A DNA stretch of 64,000 nucleotides from positions 124,001 to 188,000 of the forward strand of contig NZ_JBEJGX010000002.1 of NCBI RefSeq assembly GCF_040253635.1, in the 5' to 3' direction. The notes below the pieces were generated by a model, which saw only the letters and a list, made by a program, of their open reading frames with translations, had not been told where the DNA came from and ran no database searches. The translations under genes and the position numbers were made by a program. Below are positions 50,359-60,374 of the stretch, one piece after another. This DNA is from Streptomyces sp. Edi2 (GTDB taxonomy: Bacteria > Actinomycetota > Actinomycetes > Streptomycetales > Streptomycetaceae). Numbering within the stretch: position 1 is the first letter of the stretch; the number at the start of each line of letters is the position of its first letter.

Positions 50359-51284
50359 ACGGCGCCAGGCTGTTCGCCGTCATGCAGCCGGCCGTGAGTG
50401 GGGCGCCGCTCGGCGGAGACGATGAGCTGACCGCCGGCGCGAGTGACCTGAGACAGGACGAAGCCGTCGGGGAACAACGCCGGGGCGGACGGCGGGGCCT
50501 GAGAGGGCCCCGGCACCGGCTGGACGAGGGTGAAGCGGTCCACCATTGCCGCGGTGAGCAACTGCTTGGTCAGTTCCGAGGGACCGACGAGCAGCACCGT
50601 GCGCGCCCCGGCCTCGGTGAGTGCGGCGACCGCGTCCCCTGGCTCGTCGGGTACCGGTGAGGCGGGCACGCTGAAGGCGCGACCATGGCTGGCTGCCCGG
50701 CCTTCTTCGGCCGAGCCGTCAATCGAGATCACCAGATCGTGCGCGGGACGCTGGCGCTCGACCTCGCCGAGCGCTTCTGCAGCAGGAGCGAGGGTGAAAC
50801 CCGCGGCGTCCGTCTGGATGAGCAGGTGCAGGACGGGGCGCTGGCCCGACAGGGAGGCGTGCCAGGGCCCGAGCACCGTCAGCGCTTCCGTCTCCAGGAC
50901 ATGCGTGTGGACGTCGACTCCAGCCTGGCGCAGGCGCGCGGCGCCACCCTCGCCCCGCGAGGTGGGGTCCATGACGGCGATCAGCACGCGCGCGATCTTG
51001 GCGTCCAGGAGAGCCTGGTGGCAGGCTGGCGTGAGGCCTTCGTGGTTGCAGGGCTCCAGCGTCACGACGGCCGTGCCGCCCGCGGCCCGGCTGCCGGCGG
51101 CAGCGAGCGCGTTGACCTCGGCGTGCGCGGCCCCTTTGCGCAGGTGGTAACCCTCGCCCACTGTGCGGCCCTCGGCGTCCAGGATCACGCAGCCGACGGC
51201 CGGGTTCGGGCTGGTGGCGCCCAGCCCGCTCGCGGAGATGATGATGGCGCGACGCATCGCCGCCAGCTCCACCGACGTGGGCAT
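50355..51284 (-). CDS. RibD-like deaminase with degenerate reductase domain
   Basis: A 309-residue protein. The N-terminal cytidine-deaminase-like domain is intact: HAEVNAL with the zinc His and catalytic Glu, and TLEPCNHEGLTPAC with the two Cys ligands, as in riboflavin-biosynthetic RibD. The C-terminal half is only weakly like the RibD reductase; the usual KxAxSLDG segment reads HLLIQTDAAG. It may deaminate a pyrimidine-type metabolite in a specialised pathway. It is 11 bases downstream of the regulator gene at 51295. Confidence 0.82.
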   Translation of the reverse strand: MPTSVELAAMRRAIIISASGLGATSPNPAVGCVILDAEGRTVGEGYHLRKGAAHAEVNALAAAGSRAAGGTAVVTLEPCNHEGLTPACHQALLDAKIARVLIAVMDPTSRGEGGAARLRQAGVDVHTHVLETEALTVLGPWHASLSGQRPVLHLLIQTDAAGFTLAPAAEALGEVERQRPAHDLVISIDGSAEEGRAASHGRAFSVPASPVPDEPGDAVAALTEAGARTVLLVGPSELTKQLLTAAMVDRFTLVQPVPGPSQAPPSAPALFPDGFVLSQVTRAGGQLIVSAERRPTHGRLHDGEQPGAV

Positions 51285-51294
51285 GGACCCTCCC

Positions 51295-52710
51295 TCAGCT
51301 CTGCGCGACGGCCCGGATCAGCTCGGCCACCCCGGGAGTGCCAGGGGAGGAGCGCATCGCGTCAACGGCAGAGATCGTCTCACGGAGGGTTCGCGTCGAG
51401 CCTCCGCTGCGGGCGACCACCAGCGCCTGACGCGCCTGGTCGACGCCCTCATCCACATCGCCGTTGCGCGCATGGGCGGTGGCGAGCCGAGCGTGCAGCA
51501 GACCGCGGTCACGGCGGTAGATCTTCGGCAAGGAGGCCAGCGCGGTGGACAGGATCGGGACGGCTCGGTCGGGGCGCCCCAGCAGGAGCCAACAGTTCGC
51601 TCGCTGTCCCTCCAGGTACGCCGGGGTCGCGAAGTCTCCGTGCCCGCTGCGGCCGTCTCCGGCGCCCTCGGGTCGTGCGGCGAAGATCTCGGCCCGATCA
51701 ATGAGCCGGTGGCACGCCACCTCGTCCCCGGCAAGGGCGTAGCCGTGGGCTTCTTGCTGGAGGGCGGCGGCGCGCATCTGCGGGGTGATGGCGTGGTCGT
51801 AGCGCTGGACGGCACGGGAGAGGCTGATGCTCGGCGCGGCGTGGCCGCTGGCGGTGGCCTGCTGCGCACGCCGGAACAGGGTCCAGGCGGTCATCACGTC
51901 GTCGCCGGCTTCGACGGCCCACGCCATGGCCTGGTTCGTCCAGTGCTTGGCCTGCGCGGTGCCCGCGGCGTCGGTGGCGCAGTCCTCGTGAAGCCAGGCA
52001 GCGGACTCGGCATAGCGGGAAGCGAGGACCAGCGCCTGGCCGCGCAGGTGAGGCCCGGAGTACTCGAGAAGCTCTTCGAGTACACCGAGGTTCTGATGGA
52101 CGCCGTCCAGCGCGTGTCGAGGTCCCAGAAGGTTGTCGCTCTGGACGAGCATGTGCCACATCTCGCGCAGATGCAGGAGGACAGCTTCCGTCTGGTCGGG
52201 CGTCATCCGGTCGAGGTGAGGACGGGTGGTGCCCCCGAGGTACCCGGGAACGGGAAGGAGAGGAAGTGCCGCTGCTGAGCTGCCGGCCAGGAGCAGCTGG
52301 CGTCGGTCCACGTCTGCGCCTTCCTGCGGGAGGAACGGGCTTGGGGTGAGGATTCCCCCTTGCGCCGGTTCCGACCCGAGGGGGCCCTGGGGATCCGGGG
52401 AACTGCCAGCTGCTTCGGCGGTGCCGTCCGCGCCGCCTGCGTCGAGGGTGCCGAACAGTAGCGTGACGGGCTGCTGGAAGAGGTGTTCCAAGATGGTCCG
52501 GGTGTCCCGCTGCGGCAGGCCCTTGAGTTCGCCGGCCATCCACCGGTCGAAGGTCCGGCGGGCCACGGTGACGTCCGCGAGCCGGGCATTGCCGGACTGT
52601 GCGGCCAGCTCTCGCCCCGTGCAGGCGAAGTGGGTGCTGAAGGTTTCGATGGTGGTCCAGCCCCTCTCCTGAACCAGCTGACGAAACAGCGTCATCCTCA
52701 CCGTTTGCAC
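51295..52710 (-). CDS. HTH regulator with TPR-like C-terminus, copy 1
   Basis: A 471-residue protein. The N-terminal 85 residues are shared with 53500-54879: [13 protein letters not shown], then [13 protein letters not shown] and PQRDTR, ending with LLFG. This looks like an XRE-type DNA-binding domain that recognises an HTH-like RTFDRW helix. After a low-complexity linker and a short hydrophobic stretch ([16 protein letters not shown]), the rest is TPR-like helices. The GTG at 52710 has GGGAGG 6 bases upstream. Confidence 0.7.
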   Translation of the reverse strand: MQTVRMTLFRQLVQERGWTTIETFSTHFACTGRELAAQSGNARLADVTVARRTFDRWMAGELKGLPQRDTRTILEHLFQQPVTLLFGTLDAGGADGTAEAAGSSPDPQGPLGSEPAQGGILTPSPFLPQEGADVDRRQLLLAGSSAAALPLLPVPGYLGGTTRPHLDRMTPDQTEAVLLHLREMWHMLVQSDNLLGPRHALDGVHQNLGVLEELLEYSGPHLRGQALVLASRYAESAAWLHEDCATDAAGTAQAKHWTNQAMAWAVEAGDDVMTAWTLFRRAQQATASGHAAPSISLSRAVQRYDHAITPQMRAAALQQEAHGYALAGDEVACHRLIDRAEIFAARPEGAGDGRSGHGDFATPAYLEGQRANCWLLLGRPDRAVPILSTALASLPKIYRRDRGLLHARLATAHARNGDVDEGVDQARQALVVARSGGSTRTLRETISAVDAMRSSPGTPGVAELIRAVAQS

Positions 52711-52732
52711 TTCATCCCTCCCTGGTTTCCTG

Positions 52733-53491
52733 TCACCCCTGCTGGCGGCCGGACGGGGCGGGCAGTTCCAAGCGCGGGCGTAGGGGAACGCTGCGCACGA
52801 CGCGCCACTTGTAGGTCGGCACGGGACCGGTGGTGCGCCAGAGTTCGACGAGTTCCACGCTGCTGATCTCCAGGTAGACCGGTTCAAGGGTGCGCAGGCG
52901 GGCCACGCTATCGATCACGGGTCCAGCGGGGCGCTCCCGGTTGCTGTACTGCACGCCCAGGTGGGGCCGGAAAGCGATGGTGGGCTTGCCGCCGGGAACG
53001 CCAGAACGTTGGCCTGCCTCGCTGAGGGCGGTATGCAGCCGGATCAGCGGCGACCACGGGGCGAGAGTGAAGCGGACCGCCCCTCGAGATCCCGCCATGG
53101 GGTGGGCAGCGAGCTGGAACGACGTCAACGGCAGCTCTTCCACCAGATCGCCAAGGAGACGCACCTGATCATTGGACACCTGGTCGGTGCTGCCGATGCG
53201 GGTCAAGGTCACATGCAATCCGTCCCTGGGGACGGGGTCCATGCCCAAGTGCGCGAGCGCGTCCTGGCAGTGCCTCGCGCGGGTCATCAGGTCGTCGGCT
53301 TCGGGGAACGTCAGCATCCAGTAGTAGGCGCGGAATCCGTCCGACCAACCCGGGCGTGCCCAGTGGTTCGTCATCTGCTCGACGGCGGTGAATGCTTGCC
53401 AATCGTGATCGACGAGGAGATCGGGGCGGTCGAGGTCCGGGGGCGGACGGTGTGGAAACGCTCCGGGGAAGACGTCCAGTTCGGGCGTCAC
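52733..53491 (-). CDS. 2'-5' RNA ligase/phosphodiesterase-like protein
   Basis: A 252-residue member of the 2H phosphoesterase superfamily. The first catalytic motif is LHVTLTRIG. The second reads FRPHLGV, so HxG takes the place of HxT/S. These proteins hydrolyse 2',5' or cyclic phosphodiesters. The GTG at 53491 has GAGGAG close upstream; a GTG at 53503 overlaps the previous stop. It sits between two related regulators. Confidence 0.75.
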   Translation of the reverse strand: MTPELDVFPGAFPHRPPPDLDRPDLLVDHDWQAFTAVEQMTNHWARPGWSDGFRAYYWMLTFPEADDLMTRARHCQDALAHLGMDPVPRDGLHVTLTRIGSTDQVSNDQVRLLGDLVEELPLTSFQLAAHPMAGSRGAVRFTLAPWSPLIRLHTALSEAGQRSGVPGGKPTIAFRPHLGVQYSNRERPAGPVIDSVARLRTLEPVYLEISSVELVELWRTTGPVPTYKWRVVRSVPLRPRLELPAPSGRQQG

Positions 53492-53499
53492 GGTTCTCC

Positions 53500-54879
53500 T
53501 CACTGCTGCTGCGCGAGCTCCACGCCCGAGCCGCTGACGATCGATCTGGCCTGGGGGCGTGAGCGCCAGGTCCGAAGTTCCTCGGCATAGTCACCTACAT
53601 CGGGCTCGCCATGCCAGCGCCCTGCCTTCTCGTACAGCTCGTTCGCCCGCTGCCACACGGACGTGATGGGGGCGGTGGTGCCGGCGTGGAGCGCGCGCCG
53701 CCCCAGAGCCATGGCGTGCTCCACCTCCGGCTGCTTGTGCTGCAGAAGCGCCGCGGCGACATCGAGCCGGACCAGTGACCGGCTCCACTCGGAGTCGGAC
53801 TCCTCGATCAGGCCGTCGATCTGTTCAGCGCAGGACAGCACCTCGCCCGTATCGTCGAGGGACAAGCGCGCGGTGATCTCGTTGGCCAGGGTCCGGGCCA
53901 GGCTGTAGGGCGCGAAGGAGATACACGAGGTGATCCCGGCGGGCAGGGAGGACTGCTGTTCGGAAAGGTCCAGCGCTCTGCCGATGGCTCGCTCCGCGCC
54001 CCGTCGGTCGCCGAGCCGGGCCAGAGCCCGCGCTCGTCCGTTGACCAGGAGCCGGATGGCCTGCCCGTTCTGGGGCGCCAGGTCGATCCCGGCGGCCGCG
54101 GCGGCGTCGGCCTCGGCGTAACGCTGCTGGTAGTACAGGCTCAGGGACCGGGTGCCAGCGGCCCACATCTGCAGCGGCGTGTCTCCCACGTGCTCGGCGA
54201 GAGTTTCGGCCTGCACGCAGTAGGCCTCCGCGACGGCTGGCTCGGCCCCGGCATTGACGGCCATGTACGCCAAGAGGCCCGCCGCCCGGCCGGTGAGTCT
54301 GAACAGCTCGGCGTGCACCGAGGGAAGCTGCTGACGGCCACCCAGCAGGGCGCCGAGGGCACCCCGCAGGACACGTGCCTCACCAGCCAGTACTTGTGGG
54401 CCATGAGTCTCGTATCGGTCGACAATCCCTTGGATTTCTGCACCGAAATGATCCAATACAGCCGCATCTACACTGGATTGCGTTAACAACTCCGTCTGCG
54501 TGAGCACAGCCAGCGGGTCGTCGAAGGCCCCTGCGGGGCGAAGGGCTGTGGCCGCGGAGCGCGTGGGACCCGCCGGGCTGGAATCGGCGGCAACTTCCTC
54601 ATCCGCGCCGTCCGGGGGGCCGAACAGAAGCGCGACAGGCACCTGGAAGAGGTGCTCCAGGATGATCCGGGTGTCCCGCTGAGGCATACCCCTCAGCTCA
54701 CCGGCCATCCACCGGTCGAAGGTGCGGCGGGCGACGGTGACGTCCGCGAGGCGATCCCTTCCCGTCTGTTCGGCCAGCTCCCTCCTCGCATTCGTGAAGT
54801 GGGTGCTGAACGTCTCGACCGTGGTCCAGCCACGCTCCTGAACCAGCTGACGGAACAGCGTCATTCGCGTCGTATGCAC
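53500..54879 (-). CDS. HTH regulator with TPR-like C-terminus, copy 2
   Basis: A 459-residue paralogue of 51295-52710, with the same N-terminal block ([34 protein letters not shown]) and a TPR-rich C-terminus. The latter half differs more (YYQQRYAEADAAAAAGIDLA). A GTG start has GGAGG 5 bases upstream. It lies one base after the stop of the third, short copy. Confidence 0.72.
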   Translation of the reverse strand: MHTTRMTLFRQLVQERGWTTVETFSTHFTNARRELAEQTGRDRLADVTVARRTFDRWMAGELRGMPQRDTRIILEHLFQVPVALLFGPPDGADEEVAADSSPAGPTRSAATALRPAGAFDDPLAVLTQTELLTQSSVDAAVLDHFGAEIQGIVDRYETHGPQVLAGEARVLRGALGALLGGRQQLPSVHAELFRLTGRAAGLLAYMAVNAGAEPAVAEAYCVQAETLAEHVGDTPLQMWAAGTRSLSLYYQQRYAEADAAAAAGIDLAPQNGQAIRLLVNGRARALARLGDRRGAERAIGRALDLSEQQSSLPAGITSCISFAPYSLARTLANEITARLSLDDTGEVLSCAEQIDGLIEESDSEWSRSLVRLDVAAALLQHKQPEVEHAMALGRRALHAGTTAPITSVWQRANELYEKAGRWHGEPDVGDYAEELRTWRSRPQARSIVSGSGVELAQQQ

Positions 54880-54880
54880 G

Positions 54881-55288
54881 TCAACCTCCAGGACGTTTGT
54901 CTACCGCCGGCGTCGCCGAGTCGTACTGACTCGCTCGTCGGGACTGAGGTGCGGCGAGACCGACCCCACGGTGTTCTGCCTCTGGCTGGTCGCGATCGCC
55001 CTCGCTGCCAGCCCTGCCGGAGGCGTCGCGGGGCGGGCCCGACAGAGCGTCGAAGGGGAACCCCAGAAGGTATTCCAATACCCGGGTGCCCCGCTGCGGC
55101 ACGCCTGCCATTTCGCCGCGCATCCACCGGTCGAACGTACGTCGGGCGATCGAGAACCCCAAGAGGCGGGGAGAGCCGTCCTTCAGGGCAAGGTCACGGG
55201 AGGCCCGCTCCAAGTGATAGGCAAAGACGCACCAGTTGTCCCATTGGCGCTCTTGGAGCAACTCGCGGAACAACGTGGGGCGGGGCAT
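54881..55288 (-). CDS. Short HTH protein, copy 3 without TPR region (135 aa)
   Basis: A 135-residue protein containing only the N-terminal module of the two neighbours ([38 protein letters not shown]), followed by a low-complexity, charged tail. It is either a truncated paralogue or a stand-alone DNA-binding version that could compete with the long copies. An ATG at 55288 fits the module start; GAGGAGG lies about 10 bases upstream. Confidence 0.65.
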   Translation of the reverse strand: MPRPTLFRELLQERQWDNWCVFAYHLERASRDLALKDGSPRLLGFSIARRTFDRWMRGEMAGVPQRGTRVLEYLLGFPFDALSGPPRDASGRAGSEGDRDQPEAEHRGVGLAAPQSRRASQYDSATPAVDKRPGG

Positions 55289-55399
55289 CCTTGGCAGCCC
55301 TCCTCGGACAGCGGTGGAACCAGCAGCGGCCCGCGCAGCCGACGGCACATGTCATGAGTAGCGACGGCGCCGACACGGATCGTGACCCTGGCCAGGATG

Positions 55400-55441
55400 G
55401 CTCAACGGCCGACCCCAAGCAACATGGTTGAGCAAATTGCT
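55400..55441. promoter_or_regulatory. Inverted repeats between divergent HTH genes
   Basis: GCTCAAC (55400-55406) and GTTGAGC (55427-55433) form an inverted repeat, overlapping a second palindrome AGCAA-A-TTGCT (55431-55441). They lie 48-89 bases before the DUF5753 regulator and may be its operator. Confidence 0.5.
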
Positions 55442-55488
55442 GAAGAGATTGGTTGTCGGGATCGCGTCGAGCCGTCACACTGGCCACC

Positions 55489-56388
55489 ATGTCGCATGGG
55501 AACGAGGCCCCCGGGTCGCTGATGCTCCGTGAAGTCGGCGTCCTCTTCCGCCAGTTGCGTGAGCGGCGGGATCTGACGCAGGGCGACGTCGCTGAACTTC
55601 TCGGGCGGCATAACCCGCCCTTCACCTTGGACGGCACCGCGGTGAGCAGGCTCGAACTGGGCCGACGAAAGCGAGTCAGCCCGGAGCTCGCGGAAGCGAT
55701 CCTGGACTGTCTTGAGGCCGAGCCAGCCGAGCGCCGCGAGGTGATGGCCTTCCTGCAGGCCGACACGACGCCGAACAGTCCCCGGCCCGCGCTGTGGCGC
55801 CGAAATGCCGACCTGCTCGGCCCGATGCGCTTCGAGGGCTTCCTCACCCTGGAGCGACGCGCCTGGGGCGAGGACAACTACGAGCCCAAGGTCGTCCCGG
55901 GACTCCTCCAGACCCGTGAATACGCCGAGTACGTCATCTCCGCGATGCGTGAAGGCCTGCGTCCTGCCGAGATCAAAGGCCTCGTGGACATCCGCCTGGA
56001 CCGCCAGAGCCGCATCGCCGACGGGGCGCTGCGTCAATTCCGCGCGCTACTCGACGAGGAAGGGCTGCGCAAGACCGTCAAGGACAAGGTGATCCTCAAG
56101 GGCCAGCTCGACCGCTTGCTCCTTGAGTCCGAGAAGCCCAGGAACACTATCCGCGTTCTGCCCGAGTCCGTGGACTGCCACCCTGGCACATCAGGAGCCT
56201 TCGTCCTCATGCACTTCCCCGAACCGGCCCGCTCCGTCGTGTGGTTGGAAAACATGGTCAGCTCGGGATATTTCGATGAAGCGCTGTACACGGATGCGTA
56301 TACAGGGGCCTTCGACAGCCTCTGGCAGCGGGCGCTCGACCCGGATGACACCCGCGTGTTGCTCAAGAAGATGATTAAGGAGCTGTAG
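55489..56388 (+). CDS. XRE regulator with DUF5753 domain
   Basis: A 299-residue regulator. The HTH is LFRQLRERRDLTQGDVAELL with AVSRLELGRRKR (residues about 18-65), and a DUF5753 domain follows (YEPKVVPGLLQTREYAEYV, and later VVWLENM). ATG at 55489 is preferred, although its ribosome site is weak. It is followed with a 1-base overlap by a DUF397 partner. Such pairs control development and antibiotics in Streptomyces (WhiJ-type). Confidence 0.85.
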   Translation: MSHGNEAPGSLMLREVGVLFRQLRERRDLTQGDVAELLGRHNPPFTLDGTAVSRLELGRRKRVSPELAEAILDCLEAEPAERREVMAFLQADTTPNSPRPALWRRNADLLGPMRFEGFLTLERRAWGEDNYEPKVVPGLLQTREYAEYVISAMREGLRPAEIKGLVDIRLDRQSRIADGALRQFRALLDEEGLRKTVKDKVILKGQLDRLLLESEKPRNTIRVLPESVDCHPGTSGAFVLMHFPEPARSVVWLENMVSSGYFDEALYTDAYTGAFDSLWQRALDPDDTRVLLKKMIKEL

Positions 56389-56630
56389 TGACCGTAGAAA
56401 AGCCTGATCCGTCCACCTTGGATCTGAGCGAAGTCGAGTGGCAGGTGTCGACATTCGACAGCGGCGGAGGGGGCAACTGCATCAGGTTCGCGCGCCAGGG
56501 GAGGTGGATCCTGATCGGCGACTCGCTCAACCCTGATGGACTGCCGCTGGTGTTCACCGAGAAGGAGCTCGAGGCAGCCATCCTCGGTGCCAAGGCTGGC
56601 CAATTCGACCACCTGGCCGGGCTCGGCTGA
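56388..56630 (+). CDS. DUF397 partner of the upstream regulator
   Basis: An 80-residue DUF397 protein with VEWQVSTFDSGGGGNCIRFA and VFTEKELEAAI, both typical. A GTG start uses AAGGAG and overlaps the regulator stop by one base. DUF397 proteins bind and modulate the partner XRE protein. Confidence 0.9.
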   Translation: MTVEKPDPSTLDLSEVEWQVSTFDSGGGGNCIRFARQGRWILIGDSLNPDGLPLVFTEKELEAAILGAKAGQFDHLAGLG

Positions 56631-56718
56631 CACCCCGGCAAATACGGAGACCTCTACCGCGGTGGTCGTCCCGATCGGAGTTGGGGCGACCACCCAGTGC
56701 GATCTACCGTTGCCATCC

Positions 56719-57546
56719 ATGACGCTTCTGATTATCGGCGGCAGCGGTTTCCTGGGAGCCGAGCTGCTCCAGCAGGCGCGAGCGGCCGGGTACTCCTCGG
56801 CCGCGACGTACGCGACCGCGCCCGGCGACGCCTCCCGGGCCGCGTGGCATCACCTTGATCTACGGAACGTCGGGCGCCTGGAGGCGGTCGTGGACGAGAC
56901 GGATCCGCGCCTGATCATCAACGCTTCGAGCGGCGGTGCCGACTGGGTGGTCACCGCTACGGGCCCCATCCAGCTCGCGATGCTGGCGGCCAGACGGGGA
57001 GCCCGCATGGTTCAGGTGTCCTCGGACGCCGTGTTCTCCGGCGCCTCAGTCGACTACAAGGAGACCGCACTTCCCGACCCCGTCACCCCGTACGGCGCAG
57101 CCAAAGCCGCAGCGGAGACCGGGGTCCTGGCCGTGTATCCGGAGGCCGTCGTTGCCCGCACGTCGCTGATCATCGGTTACGGGCGGTCCGAGCACGAACG
57201 CCTCGTTCACGATCTCGCCTCCGGCGCCGTCGACGGAGCCCTGTACACCGACGACGTCCGCTGTCCGGTACACGTCACCGACCTGGCCGCCGCACTCCTG
57301 GAGCTGGCACTGAGTGACGCGGCCGGCATCCACCACCTTGCCGGGGCCGATGCCCTGAGCCGTCACGAACTCGGCGTCCTCATCGCCGAACGCGACGGGC
57401 TTGACCCCGCACGTCTCCCCGCGAGCTTGCGGGCGGACAGTGCCCTTCCGGGAGCCATCGATGTTCGCCTCCGCAGCCAGGCGACCCAGCGGCAACTGAA
57501 CACCGTGCTGCGCGGGGCACGCGAGTTTCTGCGTCCCGGTGCGTGA
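56719..57546 (+). CDS. RmlD-like NAD(P)-dependent sugar-nucleotide reductase
   Basis: A 275-residue extended short-chain dehydrogenase. The cofactor loop is LLIIGGSGFLGAEL, the active-site Ser lies in VQVSSDAVFSG, and YGAAKA supplies Tyr and Lys. Similarity is to dTDP-4-dehydrorhamnose reductase-type proteins. It follows the DUF397 gene by 88 bases and converges with the amidase. Its substrate is not clear, and no other deoxysugar genes are nearby. Confidence 0.82.
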   Translation: MTLLIIGGSGFLGAELLQQARAAGYSSAATYATAPGDASRAAWHHLDLRNVGRLEAVVDETDPRLIINASSGGADWVVTATGPIQLAMLAARRGARMVQVSSDAVFSGASVDYKETALPDPVTPYGAAKAAAETGVLAVYPEAVVARTSLIIGYGRSEHERLVHDLASGAVDGALYTDDVRCPVHVTDLAAALLELALSDAAGIHHLAGADALSRHELGVLIAERDGLDPARLPASLRADSALPGAIDVRLRSQATQRQLNTVLRGAREFLRPGA

Positions 57547-57567
57547 CACGGCTGACCTTCCTGGAAC

Positions 57568-59142
57568 TCACACGGAGAACGCTGATGGCCGGATGGGTTC
57601 GGGAAGTCGGGAGGCGAGTTGTTTGGCCGCTTCGAGGACGGTGCGGTCTCCCAGGTACGGGCCGATGATCTGGATGGCCAGCGGCAGCCCGGCCTCGGTC
57701 TTGCCAGCGGGGAGCACCAAGGAGGGCAGGCCGACCGGGCCGGTCAAGTTGAGCCAGCCGGTCTGGTCGTAGAACGAGCGCTTCTTGCCGTCGACGGTGA
57801 TGTACCGCTGCGGTGCCGGCGTGCTGGTCTGGTCGGGCACGGCGGCCGTGGGCGCGGCGGGGGTGATGAGGATGTCGTGCTCGTCGAAGTAGCTGTCCCA
57901 GGTCGCGCGGAGTTTCTGGCGTGCTTCATCGGCGACGCACCAGTCGCGGTGGCGCATGGTGCGGGAGTGCAGGAACAGGCCGCTCGGGTCGTCTGCCGGG
58001 ATCTTCTCGGCCGCTGCGACGTCGGCCGAGAACGCGGCATCGGTGGCGGTGGCCGAGGCTGTGGCGTACATGAGGCGTTGGAACAGCTTGTCGCTTTCGG
58101 CGAAGTCGACGGGCCTGGTGGAGTCGTCGACGGTGGCGCCGAGCCCGCGGACGAGCTTGGCGACCTGGTCGAGGAGGGCGCGGGTGTCGGCGTCGACACG
58201 GCAGTACGCGTCGTCGGCCCAGATGCCGACCTTGTAGTGGCGGAGCTTGGTCTTGGCCGGGGCCGGCAGGTCGATCTTCCAGCCGGCGCGGTCGGCGGGT
58301 GAGGGCGCGGCGATGACGTCCAGGAGGAGGCCGAGGTCCTCGACGCTCCGGGCGATCGGGCCGAGCGTGATCATGTCGCTGCTGGTGTTCCAGCCGGGCA
58401 GGCGGGGGATGTGGCCGCGGGTGGGCACGATCGGGCTGGCGCCGCGGGAGGTCCGCAGCGCGTAGACACCGCAGTACGCGGCGGGAAGGCGCAGCGAGCC
58501 GGCGAGGTCGGAGCCGACTTCGAGGCTGGTGAAACCGGCGGCGACTGCGGCAGCCGGGCCGCCGGAGGAGCCGCCGGCGGTCTTCTCGGCGTCGAAGGGG
58601 TTCACGGTCTTGCCGAAGATCGGGTTCGACGTCTGGATGTCCTGGCACATGGTGGGCACGTTGGTGTGGCCGATGATGATCGCGCCGGCGTTGCGCAGCA
58701 GCGCGATGACGTCGGCATCACGGTCGGGAACGTGGTCGGTCAGGCTGGGGGACCCGCACGTGGTGCGCATCCCCTTGACCTCGAGGGCGTCCTTCACCGT
58801 CATCGGCAGGCCGTGGAGCGGACCGAGCGGCTTGCCGGTCGTGGCGAGGTGCTGGTCCGCCTTGTCGGCGGCCGCGCGGGCCCCGGCGGCGTCGAGGGTG
58901 ACGATGGCGTTCAGCTTCGGGTTCGCCTTGGCGATGTGTTCGAGGTGCTGCTCCAGCAGGCTGCGGCTGGTGATCCGGCGCTCGCGAAGAGCGGCCAGCT
59001 GGTCGCCGGCGGACGTCTGCCACAGCGGGGTCGTGCTGCGTGGTCTTCTACCGAGACCGGGGTGCGCACTGGCTGAGGACATCATGGCGGTGGTGGTGGC
59101 GAGGGCAGTCGTGGCGGCGAGGACGGTGCGGCGGAGGATCAC
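57568..59142 (-). CDS. Secreted amidase (amidase-signature family)
   Basis: A 524-residue amidase. The Ser-cisSer-Lys triad is visible: Lys in TVKDALE, Ser in TAGGSSGGPAAAVA, and the nucleophile in GSDLAGSLRLPA. The N-terminus (MILRRTVLAATTALATTTAM with an Ala-x-Ala end) is a signal peptide, possibly Tat-type because of the twin Arg. A GTG start has AGGAG upstream. The start overlaps the stop of the membrane protein gene, so the amidase belongs to the XRE/IrrE operon. Confidence 0.9.
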   Translation of the reverse strand: MILRRTVLAATTALATTTAMMSSASAHPGLGRRPRSTTPLWQTSAGDQLAALRERRITSRSLLEQHLEHIAKANPKLNAIVTLDAAGARAAADKADQHLATTGKPLGPLHGLPMTVKDALEVKGMRTTCGSPSLTDHVPDRDADVIALLRNAGAIIIGHTNVPTMCQDIQTSNPIFGKTVNPFDAEKTAGGSSGGPAAAVAAGFTSLEVGSDLAGSLRLPAAYCGVYALRTSRGASPIVPTRGHIPRLPGWNTSSDMITLGPIARSVEDLGLLLDVIAAPSPADRAGWKIDLPAPAKTKLRHYKVGIWADDAYCRVDADTRALLDQVAKLVRGLGATVDDSTRPVDFAESDKLFQRLMYATASATATDAAFSADVAAAEKIPADDPSGLFLHSRTMRHRDWCVADEARQKLRATWDSYFDEHDILITPAAPTAAVPDQTSTPAPQRYITVDGKKRSFYDQTGWLNLTGPVGLPSLVLPAGKTEAGLPLAIQIIGPYLGDRTVLEAAKQLASRLPEPIRPSAFSV

Positions 59143-60359
59143 GTGCGGGCTCCTGAAGTGGTGCTGGAGAGGTCGGCGGTGTGTGCCCGTGGGAGAGGCG
59201 GGGTGAAGAAGTCGGCGACTCGCTCGAGGTGGAGCAGTTCCTCCGCGGCCGTGGGCAGGGGCAGGTGCACGTCGGCGTATTCGGTGGGAGCGTCGACCGG
59301 GGCATCTGCGTAGAAGCGGACGAGGGCAGCGTGGATCTGGTCCGCGGTGACTGCCGCCGCCAGCGTGGCGCCGTCCAGTCCTTCGCCGGCGCGGCGGGCT
59401 TCGGACTCGCTGCGTGCGGTGGGGTCGAGGTAGCGGCGCAGCAGCTTCTGGCCGTGGCGGATCTCGACGCGGCGCCGCAGCAGCGGGAAGTGTGCGCTGC
59501 GCCCGTGCAGGAGCGCGTCGTGCTGGGGGTCCGGCTGGAGCAGGGTGATCTTAGGATGGGCCTCCGCCAGGGCGGTCCACAGTTTCCGCAGGCGCCGGTA
59601 CGACAGGTGCGTGTTCGCCCAGGTCCTGGTGTTGCCGATGCGCCGGGACAGGGTCGGCAGGAAGTAGCCGATCTGCGTGAGGGTGGCGCCCACGTCGCCG
59701 CAGAGCCAGGCGTAGGGGTCGAGGCCCTTGACGCTGAAGTCGAAGATCCCGCCGACGACGCCTGCGATGCGGATCGCGCAGTAGCCGAAGGTGATGGCCG
59801 CGCCGACCGCGACGAGGCGCAGGCCGGTGGCGATCGAGCGGTTGTTCGCGGAGCGCGCGTACTTCCAGCAGGACCGCACCAGGTAGACCTCGGCCACGGT
59901 GTACGCGCCGATGTAGAGCGTCATGTAGGCCTGGAAGAAGTGATCGTGCGCGTAGTAGTTCGAGAAGTCGGTGGGCCGCTGAGCGGTGGGTGTCAGCAGG
60001 GCGAAGAGCACTGCCATCCCGATGATCACGCCGACGGCTGCGAGGAGCAGATGACGGCTCCGGCGCCGGGCCTCTTCAGCGGGCCGGGACCAGTAGGCGA
60101 GGACGGCAGCCTGGAGCGCGAACACGAGGATCACGCAGCTCTGGGCCAGAGGCACGGCAATGTTCGTGACGCCGAAGGTGCTGTCGATGCGCACCCAGAC
60201 CCAGGTGATCGAGACGAAGTAGCTGAGGGCCGAGAACCCGTAGGTGAACGCGAGGGCGATCACTGCGGGGTTGCGCGGGCGCTTGCCCAGGTCGCGGAGC
60301 AGGAAGAGGAACCCGGTGCCGGCGATCACCAGGCACAGGGGGTGGAGTATGTCTTTCAC
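59139..60359 (-). CDS. MAB_1171c-family membrane protein
   Basis: A 406-residue protein with about seven hydrophobic helices in the first 250 residues and a long soluble C-terminal region (LHGRSAHFPLLRRRVEIRHG). It matches the MAB_1171c family of putative transporters that sits beside XRE and IrrE-like genes in actinomycetes. A GTG start is used. It is 15 bases downstream of the IrrE-like gene. Function is unknown; a membrane sensor or effector is plausible. Confidence 0.8.
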   Translation of the reverse strand: MKDILHPLCLVIAGTGFLFLLRDLGKRPRNPAVIALAFTYGFSALSYFVSITWVWVRIDSTFGVTNIAVPLAQSCVILVFALQAAVLAYWSRPAEEARRRSRHLLLAAVGVIIGMAVLFALLTPTAQRPTDFSNYYAHDHFFQAYMTLYIGAYTVAEVYLVRSCWKYARSANNRSIATGLRLVAVGAAITFGYCAIRIAGVVGGIFDFSVKGLDPYAWLCGDVGATLTQIGYFLPTLSRRIGNTRTWANTHLSYRRLRKLWTALAEAHPKITLLQPDPQHDALLHGRSAHFPLLRRRVEIRHGQKLLRRYLDPTARSESEARRAGEGLDGATLAAAVTADQIHAALVRFYADAPVDAPTEYADVHLPLPTAAEELLHLERVADFFTPPLPRAHTADLSSTTSGART

Positions 60360-60374
60360 GGTGCTCAGTTCTGG

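Noticed and set aside
56719..57546. A deoxysugar biosynthesis cluster based on the RmlD-like gene.
   Set aside because: No other sugar-nucleotide or glycosyltransferase genes lie nearby.
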